A DNA stretch of 64,000 nucleotides from Vibrio sp. DW001 (GTDB lineage Bacteria > Pseudomonadota > Gammaproteobacteria > Enterobacterales > Vibrionaceae), in the NCBI RefSeq assembly GCF_029016285.1, contig NZ_CP091976.1, forward strand, positions 558,001 through 622,000, given 5' to 3'. Positions 8,513-18,393 of the stretch are shown piece after piece. The translations under genes and the position numbers were made by a program. Below the pieces are notes generated by a model, which searched no databases, was not told the DNA's origin, and saw only the letters and a list, made by a program, of their open reading frames with translations. Each line of letters begins with the position of its first letter. Within the stretch, counting starts at the first letter, position 1.

Positions 8513-8973
8513 AGGCTATCGATTTTAATTTTTTCTAACTGCCAGATCATCTGAGAGTGATATGGGCTGACATCAATTATCGGAAAATCAGAAAGCGAGT
8601 ATATTATCCAATAAGGTCCTTTTTCTCGCACTATCATTTCCTTTCCATCTTTTAGATAGGCGATAATAGGATCAAATTTTTCTATATCACTCTTAACAAT
8701 ATCGACGGAATAGTCATTTAACGCGCGGAAGGTAACAACATCTGGGATGGTTCCAAACTGCTTAGTCAGAAAATACTTTAATGAAACGCCCGTAAACTCC
8801 GCTTCACCAGTAAACCAAGGCAAATGGGTTTTATAGCTTATTGAAGGCATAGTTTTAAGTTCGTCAAACGTAACTATTTTTACTGGCTTATTTGAAACTT
8901 CTAAAATTAAATCACGAGCTAAACCAACAGGGCTCAGCAATACCACCATTAATCCAAAGATAAGAACTCGCAT
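8509..8973 (-). CDS. secreted protein with molybdopterin-oxidoreductase (SUOX-like) fold
   Basis: About 154 residues with an N-terminal signal peptide (hydrophobic VLIFGLMVVLLSPVGLA), so periplasmic. The body resembles the oxidoreductase molybdopterin-binding fold: FTGVSLKYFL, then VTFRALNDYSVDI, then a C-terminal SLSDFPII and QLEKIKI. The cofactor-binding cysteine of true sulfite oxidases is not seen, so it may be a ligand-binding relative. ATG 8973 is chosen over 8985 because GGAG sits six bases upstream. It overlaps the downstream GGDEF gene, which suggests it feeds that enzyme's periplasmic sensor domain. Confidence 0.7.
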   Translation of the reverse strand: MRVLIFGLMVVLLSPVGLARDLILEVSNKPVKIVTFDELKTMPSISYKTHLPWFTGEAEFTGVSLKYFLTKQFGTIPDVVTFRALNDYSVDIVKSDIEKFDPIIAYLKDGKEMIVREKGPYWIIYSLSDFPIIDVSPYHSQMIWQLEKIKIDSL

Positions 8974-9096
8974 GTAATCTCCCACATATCAAATCTTTAT
9001 TATGTCGAGATAAATTATAGGCCCTGTCACGTATAGTTACAAATTAGCAACACCTTATTAACCCATCAAAACAACATGGGCAGTGCATTGATTCAT

Positions 9097-9693
9097 CTAT
9101 GCCGTGTTGTGATTCTGTTCTAACATCTCTAACAACTTCGCATGAGTTTTGTTACTTTCTTCTAAAGATTTAGCCGTTATCTGAATAGAATTTGCCATAC
9201 TTGCGACATTACCCGTCGCTGCCATTATGGTGCTCTGCATAGGTCGAATGACAAACCAATACAAACAGGCAATGACAATCGCTAACCCGACCACTATCAA
9301 AATCAGCACGATGAGTATATTCATTTTCAGATCACTCAGAAATATCCGGGCATTAGCGACAACGGATTCTCTTGCTTTGGCGATGGCCTCTGGCAATGCT
9401 TCTACCACTTCTGTTGATGACATGGCTAAGTGGCTAATATTCCCTGATGTCGAGGTAATTATTGCCGCTTGTTCTGGTGTAAGTTCTTGGTTATCGGATA
9501 TCCGATTTAACGCTTCTATTACCTGCTTCATAGACTGGTTGGTAATCAATATTGCTTCTTCTATTCCCTTCGTATCCACCACAACATCTAGCTCAATAAG
9601 TGGCCCACGAATCTCGGGTTCGGCAACCAATTCATTTTCAGCAGAAGAGAAACCACTAAACATCAAACAACAGATCACTAACATTCGAAACAT
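9097..9693 (-). CDS. signal-peptide membrane protein, chemoreceptor-like without signalling domain
   Basis: About 198 residues from ATG 9693, chosen because AGGA lies upstream and the product then begins with a signal peptide (LVICCLMFSGFSSA). A periplasmic helical stretch of about 100 residues is followed by one strong membrane helix (ILIVLILIVVGLAIVIACLYWFV). The cytoplasmic tail of about 50 residues (ending LEESNKTHAKLLEMLEQ) looks like a coiled coil. The layout resembles the front half of a methyl-accepting chemotaxis protein, but no HAMP or signalling hairpin is present. It is upstream of, and on the same strand as, the SUOX-fold/GGDEF pair, about 120 bases away. Function unknown. Confidence 0.6.
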   Translation of the reverse strand: MFRMLVICCLMFSGFSSAENELVAEPEIRGPLIELDVVVDTKGIEEAILITNQSMKQVIEALNRISDNQELTPEQAAIITSTSGNISHLAMSSTEVVEALPEAIAKARESVVANARIFLSDLKMNILIVLILIVVGLAIVIACLYWFVIRPMQSTIMAATGNVASMANSIQITAKSLEESNKTHAKLLEMLEQNHNTA

Positions 9694-10089
9694 CACGTAA
9701 TATCCTATTAAATAAGTATTTATTATCAATGAAGACTTTAGCGTATCTACAAAGCAAATGTGTATTTATTTCAGAAAAGAGAAAACCTTTGTCTAATATA
9801 TTTCATTATTAATAACACAAATCTTCCTTCAGTATCCGTCCTTAAAACGACATGCTCTTTAGGTTGATCTTTCTAACTCTACAGTCATTCGTATCACTTT
9901 TACTTTATATCTACCTTTATAGCAGATAGCATTTTCCGTTATGTGGTGAACGGTTAAATAAAACCAAAATTCATTGAATGATGTCTGAGTATAACATTTA
10001 GAGCAAAATGAAATAAAGAACGACACCAATCCTCCTCAATGAGCCAATTTACGTAACCAATTAGATATTAGTACATAAAAATTACACGT
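9694..10089. other. intergenic region, nothing recognised
   Basis: About 395 AT-rich bases between the chemoreceptor-like gene and the end of the galactonate operon. I see no gene, no strong hairpin and no copy of the TetR-type operator. It should contain the promoter of the minus-strand gene at 9097-9693. Confidence 0.5.
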
Positions 10090-10989
10090 TCAGAGGAGAT
10101 TGAATTCTCTTAAAAACATATCGACATCTTGCATATCTGATTCGGTAAGAGGGTAATCAGGTTTACGACAGTACCCAGTAGAAATAATACCTCGCCTAGT
10201 TAATATTTCTTTTTCTATTGATATAATATACTCACAACTCGACATCCATTTTCTTATATATTTCAATAATTTATTATGAAGTGTTTTTGCCTTTTCCTGT
10301 TTACCACTTTCCCATAATTGATAGATTGACACGTATATTTCAGCAAATGAGCAACCGGGCATTACTCCTTTCCCTCCGTTATCAAGCATGTCTAACATGT
10401 ACAAACCGGCATAACCATTCATAACAACCGCATCTGGTACGTATCTTAGTAGTTGTTTTGTATATTCCATTGGCGGATTACATTCAATTTTGAATACCAC
10501 ATTAGGGTGATTATCGCTGATCTCTTTCATATCTTCAGGCGAAATCGTCATGCCTGTTTCTGTTGGAGCATACTGAATGAAAACGGGGATATCGACCGCG
10601 TCTAGCACACTTTTAATATGATGAATTATATGTTTCGCGCTCGGATTTAAAAAAAATGGAGGTAAAAGCATCAATGAATCAAAGCCTTGATTCCAGTATT
10701 TTATTGCTTGTTCCACTGCCAATTCAGTTGCATGCTCCGTGATAGAAACACAACTGAACACTTTAGATCTTGAAGTTATTTGATGGAACCAATCAGCTAG
10801 ATTCTCCTTCTCATATATATTTAGTTTGTAGAATTCACTGGCAATTCCAAACAAAGTCAATCCATTGCAACCTATATTGACCAAATGTTCTACCAACCTT
10901 TTAAAACTCAAAATATCAACTCTACCAAAAGCATCGAATGGCATTGCAACAATGGGGTTCACCCCTATAATATCTTCAGGCTTTATCAT
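10090..10989 (-). CDS. dihydrodipicolinate synthase/N-acetylneuraminate lyase family aldolase
   Basis: 299 residues, a full-length class I aldolase of the DapA/NanA superfamily. The Schiff-base lysine lies in NVVFKIECN and the catalytic tyrosine in [10 protein letters not shown]; the substrate-carboxylate loop, usually GTTGE, reads FGIASEF. This superfamily includes 2-keto-3-deoxy-gluconate and keto-deoxy-pentonate aldolases. As the last gene of a sugar-acid operon and next to an IlvD-type dehydratase, it probably cleaves (or dehydrates) the dehydratase product rather than acting in lysine synthesis. The ATG overlaps the dehydratase stop (ATGA), so the two are coupled. Substrate inferred. Confidence 0.85.
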   Translation of the reverse strand: MIKPEDIIGVNPIVAMPFDAFGRVDILSFKRLVEHLVNIGCNGLTLFGIASEFYKLNIYEKENLADWFHQITSRSKVFSCVSITEHATELAVEQAIKYWNQGFDSLMLLPPFFLNPSAKHIIHHIKSVLDAVDIPVFIQYAPTETGMTISPEDMKEISDNHPNVVFKIECNPPMEYTKQLLRYVPDAVVMNGYAGLYMLDMLDNGGKGVMPGCSFAEIYVSIYQLWESGKQEKAKTLHNKLLKYIRKWMSSCEYIISIEKEILTRRGIISTGYCRKPDYPLTESDMQDVDMFLREFNLL

Positions 10990-12689
10990 TTTAAAATCGC
11001 TCCATATGCTGCAGATGAAACTCGTTCTCGGTATAAACGTAAAAAACCTTTAGGTATTTCTTTGTGCAAACGAGTCCAAGAATTTCTACGGGAACCTAAT
11101 ATTGCATCATCGACATGTAACGTGATTTTTCTTGTCGTTAAGTCCAAGCTAATTTCATCACCATTATTTACTAATCCAATCAAGCCACCTTCATAGGCTT
11201 CTGGTGATATATGTCCTACAAAGAGACCACGGTTTGATCCAGAAAAGCGACCATCCGTAATTAATGCACAGCTCTCTGATAAACCCATTCCCTCGAGTAA
11301 TTTCATTGGCTTATACATTTCAGGTAATCCTGGGCCCCCTGTCGTTCCTTCATAACGAATTACAACAACACTACCTTCTTGAATTTTATCGTTCATTATC
11401 GCCTCAACAGCAGCCTGTTCAGACTCAAAAACGACAGCTTTGCCAGTAAACTTAAACATAGCTTCAGGCACAGCAGCAGGCTTAACCACCGAACCCAATG
11501 GAGATAAGTTACCTTTTAATATACCAACGCCAGCTTCTGGTAAAAAAGGATTATTTAATGTTCGAATTAATTCTCGATTAGTCGAAGTCTGAACACGTTC
11601 CAAGCACTCCTGTTTCGTACCTAAAACCGTGACCGCATCTAACTCAAGCAAAGAGGAAAGCTCTTTCTCTACTGCTGCCACACCTCCAGCCTCAAAAAAA
11701 TCAATCATATCGTATTTAGACGCAGGATAAATCGATGCTACCAAAGGAATTTTCTGACTCATTTTATCAAAAACATCAAGGTCTAATTCACCTAACTCTG
11801 CTTCGTAATGAATGGCCTGCAGATGAATAATTGCATTCGTTGAACCTCCCGTTGCTAGGAGCGTACAAATTGCATTATGTATACCGTTTTTAGAAATAAT
11901 CTTCCGAGCAGTCAACCCTTCTGCCAACATCTCAACAATACGAACACCGCTTTGATAACCAACTTCTAATCGTTGTGGATGTACGGCAGGAATAGTTGAA
12001 GTTTGGGGTAAAGTCATACCTAATGACTCAGATAGACAACACATAGTATTAGCCGTGCCATACATGGCACACGAGCCAATAGTTGGCTCTGCCAGATCTT
12101 CTATTTTGCGAAACTCTTTGTCATCTATCTGCCCTTTGTTTTTCCAACCTATCGCTTCAGTAACAATATTGCCGTCCCAATGTTTCCCGGCGTACTCTGC
12201 CGGATACATTGGTCCTCCATTAACTAAAATAGCTGGAATATCCAATCGAGCCGCGGCCATTAGCATCCCCGGTACAATTTTGTCGCACGAGCCAAGTAAC
12301 ACCATTGCATCAAAATTATGAGCCCTGACCATCACTTCTATCGACGCAGCGATGACTTCACGGGCGGCCAATATATAACGCATACCAATATGGCCTTCCG
12401 CAATTCCATCACAAGGAGCGATAGTGCCAAAAGTCATCGCTGTACCTCCGGACTCTTCGATACCTCTAATCACTTCAGCTCCAACCACGTCCAAATTAGC
12501 ATGGCCTGCAGTTGCATTGGTATAACTATTTACTACAGCAATGATTGGCTTTCTAAGGTCACTATCACTGTGACCCATAGACTTGTACAGAGCACGCTTA
12601 AGTGCACCATTGTCTTCTTTCAGTATCTCGTTGTAATGAGAAGTTAAATCCCCTACACCACACGAACCACATGATCCGCAATTACTCAT
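10986..12689 (-). CDS. IlvD/Edd family sugar-acid dehydratase
   Basis: About 567 residues, an iron-sulfur dehydratase of the dihydroxyacid/6-phosphogluconate dehydratase family. Cluster cysteines fit [10 protein letters not shown] and [21 protein letters not shown] and the C-terminal ITDGRFSG motif are present. The members acting on sugar acids (arabinonate, xylonate, gluconate) convert an aldonate to a 2-keto-3-deoxy acid. ATG 12689 is preferred to the longer frame start at 12743 because it has GGAG eight bases upstream and avoids overlapping dgoD. An odd N-terminus, [12 protein letters not shown], adds three cysteines not usual in the family. It duplicates the chemistry of DgoD in the same operon, so the substrate may differ. 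Confidence 0.88.
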   Translation of the reverse strand: MSNCGSCGSCGVGDLTSHYNEILKEDNGALKRALYKSMGHSDSDLRKPIIAVVNSYTNATAGHANLDVVGAEVIRGIEESGGTAMTFGTIAPCDGIAEGHIGMRYILAAREVIAASIEVMVRAHNFDAMVLLGSCDKIVPGMLMAAARLDIPAILVNGGPMYPAEYAGKHWDGNIVTEAIGWKNKGQIDDKEFRKIEDLAEPTIGSCAMYGTANTMCCLSESLGMTLPQTSTIPAVHPQRLEVGYQSGVRIVEMLAEGLTARKIISKNGIHNAICTLLATGGSTNAIIHLQAIHYEAELGELDLDVFDKMSQKIPLVASIYPASKYDMIDFFEAGGVAAVEKELSSLLELDAVTVLGTKQECLERVQTSTNRELIRTLNNPFLPEAGVGILKGNLSPLGSVVKPAAVPEAMFKFTGKAVVFESEQAAVEAIMNDKIQEGSVVVIRYEGTTGGPGLPEMYKPMKLLEGMGLSESCALITDGRFSGSNRGLFVGHISPEAYEGGLIGLVNNGDEISLDLTTRKITLHVDDAILGSRRNSWTRLHKEIPKGFLRLYRERVSSAAYGAILK

Positions 12690-12691
12690 CC

Positions 12692-13849
12692 TTACCACTC
12701 CGCAAAAGAACCGTCTTTGTTTGACCAATGAGGATTTCTCCATTTCGGCTCAGTTAACGCTTTTTCATGTTGTTCTCTCATGAATTCTTCCTTGATTTCA
12801 ATACCAAGGCCCGGTCCATTAATATTCAAGCAATAACCGTTATCAAACTCAAATACGTCTTTATTCTCAACATAATCAAGAACGTCACAACCTTTGTTGT
12901 AGTGCATTCCAATACTTTGTTCTTGAATAATTGCATTTTGACAAGTAGTGTCAATATGAACAGAAGAAGCTAAAGCGATCGGCCCAAGTGGGCAATGCGG
13001 TGCTAACGCCACGTCATAAGCTTCCGCCATTGAGGCGATTTTTTTAAGCTCAGTTAAACCACCACAATGACAAATATCCGGTTGAATAATGTCAACCCCT
13101 CCATGCTCCAATAGCTTTTTAAACTCCCAGCGTGAGTGCAATCTTTCACCCGTAGCTATTGGAATTGCGCCATACTGAGCAATTTCATGGATACAATCAA
13201 AATGCTCAGCAAGTACAGGTTCTTCAACAAACATAGGCCGCATAGGTGCTAACTCTTTCATCATAATTTTCGCCATCGCTTTATGAACGCGTCCATGAAA
13301 ATCAATGCCAATCCCAAAATCTTTGCCCATTGCATCTCGTAAACCTTGAACTCGGTCCAGCAACGCATCAATTTTACTAAAGTCATCAATAAAATTGAGT
13401 TCTGCCGTCCCGTTCATCTTTATTGCATTAAATCCAAGCGCTTTACGTTCTTTAGCCATACGCACTACATCATCAGGTCTATCACCACCTATCCATGAAT
13501 ATGTCTGTATTTTGTCTCGGCACTTACCACCCATTAATTGATATACAGGGGTATCTAACGCCTTTCCTTTAATGTCCCATAACGCTTGGTCAATACCTGA
13601 TAGCGCGCTCATCATCACGGCGCCACCGCGATAGAACGTCGAACGGTGTAGGTAGTTCCAATGAAGTTCAATATCCCTTGGGTCTTTGCCTATAAGGTAT
13701 TCCATTAACTCATCAACACAGGTGTGGACAGTATGTGTCCGTCCTTCTAGGCTTGGCTCACCCCAACCAACTATACCTTCATCGGTAATTATCTTTAGGA
13801 ATCCCCAACGAGGAGCAACAATAAATTTTTCATAACCTACAATTTTCAT
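12692..13849 (-). CDS. dgoD: D-galactonate dehydratase
   Basis: 385 residues, an enolase-superfamily (mandelate racemase group) enzyme that dehydrates D-galactonate to 2-keto-3-deoxy-galactonate. From memory, it aligns with E. coli DgoD over its whole length: [20 protein letters not shown] at the start, [14 protein letters not shown] with metal ligand, [10 protein letters not shown], the catalytic-histidine segment [15 protein letters not shown], and a C-terminus ending in [16 protein letters not shown]. It lies directly after the TRAP permease gene and 2 bases before the IlvD-type gene. The name is supported by dgoA, dgoK and dgoR in the same operon. Confidence 0.93.
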   Translation of the reverse strand: MKIVGYEKFIVAPRWGFLKIITDEGIVGWGEPSLEGRTHTVHTCVDELMEYLIGKDPRDIELHWNYLHRSTFYRGGAVMMSALSGIDQALWDIKGKALDTPVYQLMGGKCRDKIQTYSWIGGDRPDDVVRMAKERKALGFNAIKMNGTAELNFIDDFSKIDALLDRVQGLRDAMGKDFGIGIDFHGRVHKAMAKIMMKELAPMRPMFVEEPVLAEHFDCIHEIAQYGAIPIATGERLHSRWEFKKLLEHGGVDIIQPDICHCGGLTELKKIASMAEAYDVALAPHCPLGPIALASSVHIDTTCQNAIIQEQSIGMHYNKGCDVLDYVENKDVFEFDNGYCLNINGPGLGIEIKEEFMREQHEKALTEPKWRNPHWSNKDGSFAEW

Positions 13850-13857
13850 GACGTAAC

Positions 13858-15138
13858 CTATTTAAATAAATCTGGTAAAAAAGTAATAACGCCGGGCATA
13901 AATACCAATGCGATTTGTACAAGTAACATACTGATTAAAAATGGAATTACAGCGCGAGTTAGTTGGACCATAGATGATCCAGTAATGCCTTTTGCGACAA
14001 ATAAATTGACACCAACAGGTGGCGTGATTAGAGCAAGTTCAGTCCCCACGATAAGAATGATGCCGAAATGGTATGGGCTAATACCGAGTTGAACTAAAAT
14101 AGGTAAGAACAACGGTGTATAAATTAAAATCTGTGCAGCCGTTTCAATAAATAAGCCAGTAAACATAATCAAGGCGACAAAAATTAATAAAATTATTGTG
14201 GGGTTGTCCGTTAGTTCTAAAATTGCTTCCCCAATCTGTTGCGGAATCATGCTAATGGTCAAATACCGGGCAAATGCGGTGGCAAAACCTAAAATAATGA
14301 TGACACAACCGGTGGTTAGCGCGGCTCTTGATACCGTAGGAATCAGATCCTTAAAACTCATTTCTTTGTGGATAAAGAAACTTACAATCAACGTATAAAT
14401 AACCGTAATACAAGCCGCTTCAGTTGCAGTAAAAATACCTGAATAAATACCACCCAAAATAATAATTGGTGTTAACAACGCCCATTTTGCATCAAGGAAA
14501 GTTTCTTTTATTTTTGATAGTGAAAAGTCTTCGTCTTGCCCTTTATAACCACGCTTTTTAGAAATTACATAAACCGCAAAAATGAGACCAAAACCAATCA
14601 TCCCTCCAGGTATAAAGCCAGCTAAGAACATATCGCCAATAGATATTTCTGCAGTAACGGCATAAATAATCATTGGTATAGATGGAGGAATAAGAATTCC
14701 CAGAGATCCTGCCGATGCCGTTAACGCTCCAGCAAAATGACGGTTGTAACCTTTCTCTATCATCGAAGGCACCATCATTGAGCCAATTGCAGCGACTGTA
14801 GCTGGTGACGAACCTGAAATGGCTGCAAAAAACATACAAGCCACAACAGTAACGATCCCTAATCCACCAGCCGTACGCCCAACTAAACTGGAGGCAAAGT
14901 TAACTATCCGCTTAGAAAGCCCACCTTTTTCCATCACAAAACCCGCCATGATGAACATAGGGATTGCTAAGTAGGTAAAAGAATCCAGTGAGGTAAATGC
15001 CGTTTGAGCAATGAACGAAATAGGAATATCTGCGAGTATCAACGCGAAAGCAGTACACATACCGATGCTAATCGCAATTGGCATTCCTATTGCGAGTAAA
15101 GCGATAAAAACGAACATAGTAATCAGAAATGCTTCCAT
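13858..15138 (-). CDS. dctM: TRAP transporter large permease (DctM family)
   Basis: 426 residues, about 12 membrane helices, the large membrane subunit of a tripartite sodium-coupled acid transporter. Family motifs include GMPIAISIGM near the start, AISGSSPATVAAIGSMM, and GILIPPSIPMIIYA; the C-terminal half has TPPVGVNLFVAKGI. Its start codon overlaps the stop of the small permease by one base. The operon places it as the uptake system for galactonate or a related aldonate, as DctM proteins serve sugar acids in many bacteria. The gene symbol is the family name, not a proven orthologue. Confidence 0.92.
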   Translation of the reverse strand: MEAFLITMFVFIALLAIGMPIAISIGMCTAFALILADIPISFIAQTAFTSLDSFTYLAIPMFIMAGFVMEKGGLSKRIVNFASSLVGRTAGGLGIVTVVACMFFAAISGSSPATVAAIGSMMVPSMIEKGYNRHFAGALTASAGSLGILIPPSIPMIIYAVTAEISIGDMFLAGFIPGGMIGFGLIFAVYVISKKRGYKGQDEDFSLSKIKETFLDAKWALLTPIIILGGIYSGIFTATEAACITVIYTLIVSFFIHKEMSFKDLIPTVSRAALTTGCVIIILGFATAFARYLTISMIPQQIGEAILELTDNPTIILLIFVALIMFTGLFIETAAQILIYTPLFLPILVQLGISPYHFGIILIVGTELALITPPVGVNLFVAKGITGSSMVQLTRAVIPFLISMLLVQIALVFMPGVITFLPDLFK

Positions 15139-15683
15139 TATTTTATTCCTCGTTCATCTTCTATTTTTCTCAATGCTTCTTGTGCTTCACTGAGCGCATA
15201 TTCATGTTCAAGGTTGCCGTTTATTCGACGGTATACTCGTTGAATTAATCTCAGTGCGATTAAATAAAAAGTAAATGGAATAATCGCGTATACCCAACCT
15301 GCTTGCCATTCAAGAGCAGGTGTTGTTTGTTCAATACTTATGGCATCCATTGAAATATGTAAGCCGAAATATCCTAGCCAAATCATAAAGGCAGCGAACG
15401 ACAAATCAATTATAGAATCTAATATTTTTTTACTACTTCCTTTTATAATCCCATCTATAACTTCTACACGAACGTGAGCACCACGGACGACAGCAAGACT
15501 TGCGGAGAAATAAACTAATGCTATAAAAACATATCTAGATAATTCTTCAGTCCAAGAAAGTGAGAAATTAAAAACAAATCTAAATAATATTTGTAAAAAA
15601 CATAAGATTATTAGAGAAATAAAAAGAAATGTACTTATATATTCCTCAATATTGTCTGAAAATGAAGTTTTTTTATTAATCAT
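15138..15683 (-). CDS. dctQ: TRAP transporter small permease (DctQ family)
   Basis: About 181 residues with four membrane helices, the small membrane subunit that bridges DctM and the binding protein. The characteristic segment FSLSWTEELSRYVFIALVYF is present, followed by GAHVRVEVID. ATG 15683 (MINKK) gives the usual short cytoplasmic N-terminus but has a poor ribosome binding site; ATG 15719, preceded by AAGGG, would add 12 residues and is also possible. Confidence 0.88.
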   Translation of the reverse strand: MINKKTSFSDNIEEYISTFLFISLIILCFLQILFRFVFNFSLSWTEELSRYVFIALVYFSASLAVVRGAHVRVEVIDGIIKGSSKKILDSIIDLSFAAFMIWLGYFGLHISMDAISIEQTTPALEWQAGWVYAIIPFTFYLIALRLIQRVYRRINGNLEHEYALSEAQEALRKIEDERGIK

Positions 15684-15736
15684 AACGAAACCATATGTTA
15701 AATTAGGGCTGCATTGCACAGCCCTTGAATGAAAAA

Positions 15737-16720
15737 TTACTGTAGCTTAGCCACTTCTTTTGTTAGTTTCTTATATAATTCTGGATTAATTTTGGCTGCA
15801 TATTTCTCTACAATTGGAGCTACTTTTTCATGCATTTCCAACTTCACTTCCACAGATAACGGTGTATAGATTAGACCTGCGTCAATCATATTCTGTAACG
15901 ATTTTTCATCTTGAGATTTCACTGAAACACGCATGTGCTCAATAGCTATGCGAGCGGCTTCTTGCATCGTTTTCTGCTCATTCGTCGTTAAACCATCATA
16001 AAACTTCTTACCAACGACGAATACTACCCAAGAGTAAACATGACCAGTATTGGACACGTATTTTTGTACTTCATACAACCGCTGAGAATAAATGTTTGTA
16101 TAAGGATTTTCTTGTCCATCAACAACACCTTGTTGCAACGACGAGAACAACTCAGAGAAAGCCATTGGTGTTGGATTAGCACCTAGTGCACGAAACGCGT
16201 CAAGATGAGCCTTGTTTTGCATAGTGCGCAACTTTAGACCTTTCATGTCAGCTACTTTTTCTATAGGACGAACATTATTAGACACATGACGGAAACCAAA
16301 ATTACCGAAGCCAAGACCAACGTAACCCGCATTATCAAGTTTAGATAAGAGCTCTTTACCCCATTCACCGTCTACTATCTGATTAGCAACATTTTCGTCT
16401 GGGAAAATAAATGGGAGAGTTAAAATGTTAAAGTCCTTAACTATATTACCAAGTACAGCAGGTGAAGGTAGGTTCATTTGAGTTGCATTAAACTTAACCT
16501 GTTCAAGCGCTTCCAAATCGCTCCCTAATTGATTACTTGGGTAAACTTCCACATCTATTTCGGTGTTATCTTCAATGTGTTTTTCAAATTTCTTCATTGC
16601 AATAAATTCAAAGTGAGATTCAGGCACTCCAATTCCGATACGCATATCTTTTGCTTGAACATGTAATGACATAGCCATTAGAGGTATAGTTATTAAGGCA
16701 GTAATTTTATTTAGTTTCAT
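15737..16720 (-). CDS. dctP: TRAP transporter substrate-binding protein (DctP family)
   Basis: 327 residues with a cleavable signal peptide (ending near HVQAKD), so periplasmic. The DctP fold is recognised from LKLRTMQNKAHLDAFRALGANPTPMAFSE, which includes the conserved arginine that binds the ligand carboxylate, and from LQQGVVDGQENPYTN. It delivers the substrate to DctQM. Order P-Q-M between dgoA and dgoD indicates a sugar acid as ligand. Confidence 0.93.
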   Translation of the reverse strand: MKLNKITALITIPLMAMSLHVQAKDMRIGIGVPESHFEFIAMKKFEKHIEDNTEIDVEVYPSNQLGSDLEALEQVKFNATQMNLPSPAVLGNIVKDFNILTLPFIFPDENVANQIVDGEWGKELLSKLDNAGYVGLGFGNFGFRHVSNNVRPIEKVADMKGLKLRTMQNKAHLDAFRALGANPTPMAFSELFSSLQQGVVDGQENPYTNIYSQRLYEVQKYVSNTGHVYSWVVFVVGKKFYDGLTTNEQKTMQEAARIAIEHMRVSVKSQDEKSLQNMIDAGLIYTPLSVEVKLEMHEKVAPIVEKYAAKINPELYKKLTKEVAKLQ

Positions 16721-16738
16721 AGGGTAACCTTTTAATTT

Positions 16739-17413
16739 TTATGTGTTATGTGTTATGTGTTGTATGTTGTTCCAACTATCTCTATACGCTTTAGCACGTA
16801 TATTTAACTCTAAGGGCTTCATGCCCTTTTTATACAAAGCCGACCCTAAACCAAAACCATCTGCACCCACTTCTAAGTAAGATTTCATCTGTTTAGAGTT
16901 TGCTTCAATACCTCCAGTGGGACAGCAGATCACTTCAGATGGTAATACCGATTTGATCGCTTTCACCCCTAATGGTTGAATAAGTTCCGCTGGAAAGAAT
17001 TTTAATGCTGTAACACCACAATCTACTGCTGAAAACGCTTCTGTTGCAGTTTGTACTCCTGAAAAAACCACGCAATCATGTGCTCTTGCCAAACGAATGA
17101 CATCTGGATTCATGTTGGGTGTCACAATTAATTTAGCACCAGTTTGAAGAACAGATTTTAGTTTCTCGATATCGGTCACTGTCCCTGCTCCAATAAAAGC
17201 TTTATCTCTATACTTTTCTATTAATCTCTCAATGCTACATATTGCTTCAGGTGAGTTCAATGGCACTTCAATAAAGCGGAAACCGTTGTCAATTAAAACC
17301 TTAGCGATATCCAACACTTCACTTGGCTTGACACCACGTAAAATTGCAATTAATGGCAGTTCTCTAAACCATAGGTTATTTCTTAGTTGTTCACTATTCA
17401 TTGTCATTCCCAT
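16739..17413 (-). CDS. dgoA: 2-dehydro-3-deoxy-6-phosphogalactonate aldolase
   Basis: About 220 residues, a KDPG-aldolase-family class I aldolase. It cleaves 2-keto-3-deoxy-6-phosphogalactonate to pyruvate and glyceraldehyde 3-phosphate. LIAILRGVKP, IEVPLNSPEA, IGAGTV and the Schiff-base lysine in ALKFFPAE are all visible; EVPLNSP is the DgoA-type form rather than the KDPG-type. Three in-frame ATGs lie close together (17413, 17407, 17401); the last has GGGA at good spacing, so the true start is uncertain. The longest form overlaps the dgoK end by 20 bases. Confidence 0.92.
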   Translation of the reverse strand: MGMTMNSEQLRNNLWFRELPLIAILRGVKPSEVLDIAKVLIDNGFRFIEVPLNSPEAICSIERLIEKYRDKAFIGAGTVTDIEKLKSVLQTGAKLIVTPNMNPDVIRLARAHDCVVFSGVQTATEAFSAVDCGVTALKFFPAELIQPLGVKAIKSVLPSEVICCPTGGIEANSKQMKSYLEVGADGFGLGSALYKKGMKPLELNIRAKAYRDSWNNIQHITHNT

Positions 17414-18290
17414 TATTATATATTTTATTCATACCTTTTAGAAAACAGTCGTCACCATCAATAACTTCAAATTTAATATTTAGGTAATTTAATGAAATAG
17501 TATAAATGTCTGACAGCTTTTTAGACCCTATTAAATAGAGCTTTTCAGATACATCAATAAATGAAAACTCATGGCCTATAAGCATTCCAGAGATATAACA
17601 ATGAACGTGACACTCTTCTATTTCTTTAAATAGCCTTAACGTTCTTGCGCTAAATAAAACATGATTTAGAGGATGATTTTTACCTATATCTATACCCCTG
17701 ATAAAACTCTCTTCATTAAATTTTTGTTCAGGTAGTGATTTACTCAAAATGCTATGGTCGATCAATATTGAATATAGCTCTCCGGTCATTATTGTTGAAT
17801 AACGATCTAGTTTTCCATTCCGCCAGTATGCGTGCTTACTATGAGTGCCATATAAAATTGCCGTAAAATCTTGTTGGACTATTTCGCTTAGTCCAATCAA
17901 TTGAACTTCTTCACCTCGCATTACCTCAAAACTACCAAAGCCATTCTCATAACTTACACCCGATACAATCTTACCTTTGTTGCCAGAGAGAAGTTCTACC
18001 TCATGAATGTTTTCAAGAAGATCATTTACTGAAGCGGGAGCACAAACGTAAGGGACTTCGAGCCAACCCTGCTGTGAACCAACCATACCAGCCATGATTA
18101 CTGGTAATGACCCGAAACTTTTGGTCCAGCGCTCTGTTAATGCGTCAAATATCGACGGATATTGGCCTTGCTCAACAGATAGCAACCCCCTTGGTTGTTC
18201 GATTGTATCTATGCATTCACCGTTAACGGACATTAAAAAGGCCCTAAAATTTGTCGTTCCCCAATCTACAGCAATCCAATTAGTTTCCAT
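17394..18290 (-). CDS. dgoK: 2-dehydro-3-deoxygalactonokinase
   Basis: 298 residues, the kinase that phosphorylates 2-keto-3-deoxy-galactonate with ATP before DgoA cleavage. The N-terminal phosphate loop IAVDWGTTNFRAFLM, then MAGMVGSQQGWLEVPY, GFGSFEVMRGEEVQL and FTAILYGTHSKHAYW are the DgoK signatures. It is the first structural gene after dgoR, with a FadR-type operator (18324-18336) in its leader. The product is intact over the usual length. Confidence 0.92.
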   Translation of the reverse strand: METNWIAVDWGTTNFRAFLMSVNGECIDTIEQPRGLLSVEQGQYPSIFDALTERWTKSFGSLPVIMAGMVGSQQGWLEVPYVCAPASVNDLLENIHEVELLSGNKGKIVSGVSYENGFGSFEVMRGEEVQLIGLSEIVQQDFTAILYGTHSKHAYWRNGKLDRYSTIMTGELYSILIDHSILSKSLPEQKFNEESFIRGIDIGKNHPLNHVLFSARTLRLFKEIEECHVHCYISGMLIGHEFSFIDVSEKLYLIGSKKLSDIYTISLNYLNIKFEVIDGDDCFLKGMNKIYNNGNDNE

Positions 18291-18323
18291 TCCAACCTCT
18301 TAATGTATTACCTGAGTGAGCCT

Positions 18324-18336
18324 CTTGTATTACAAG
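18324..18336. promoter_or_regulatory. probable DgoR operator upstream of dgoK
   Basis: CTTGTATTACAAG is a perfect 13-base palindrome that matches the FadR-subfamily consensus TNGTNNNACNA. It is 34 bases upstream of the dgoK start, between dgoR and dgoK. A partial copy (ATGTATTAC) lies at 18304-18312. DgoR is the natural binder; this is inferred. Confidence 0.65.
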
Positions 18337-18393
18337 GGCTGTTAAACTAAACGACCACGATATTAATCATCGCAGCGTTTAATTTATTTCTGT

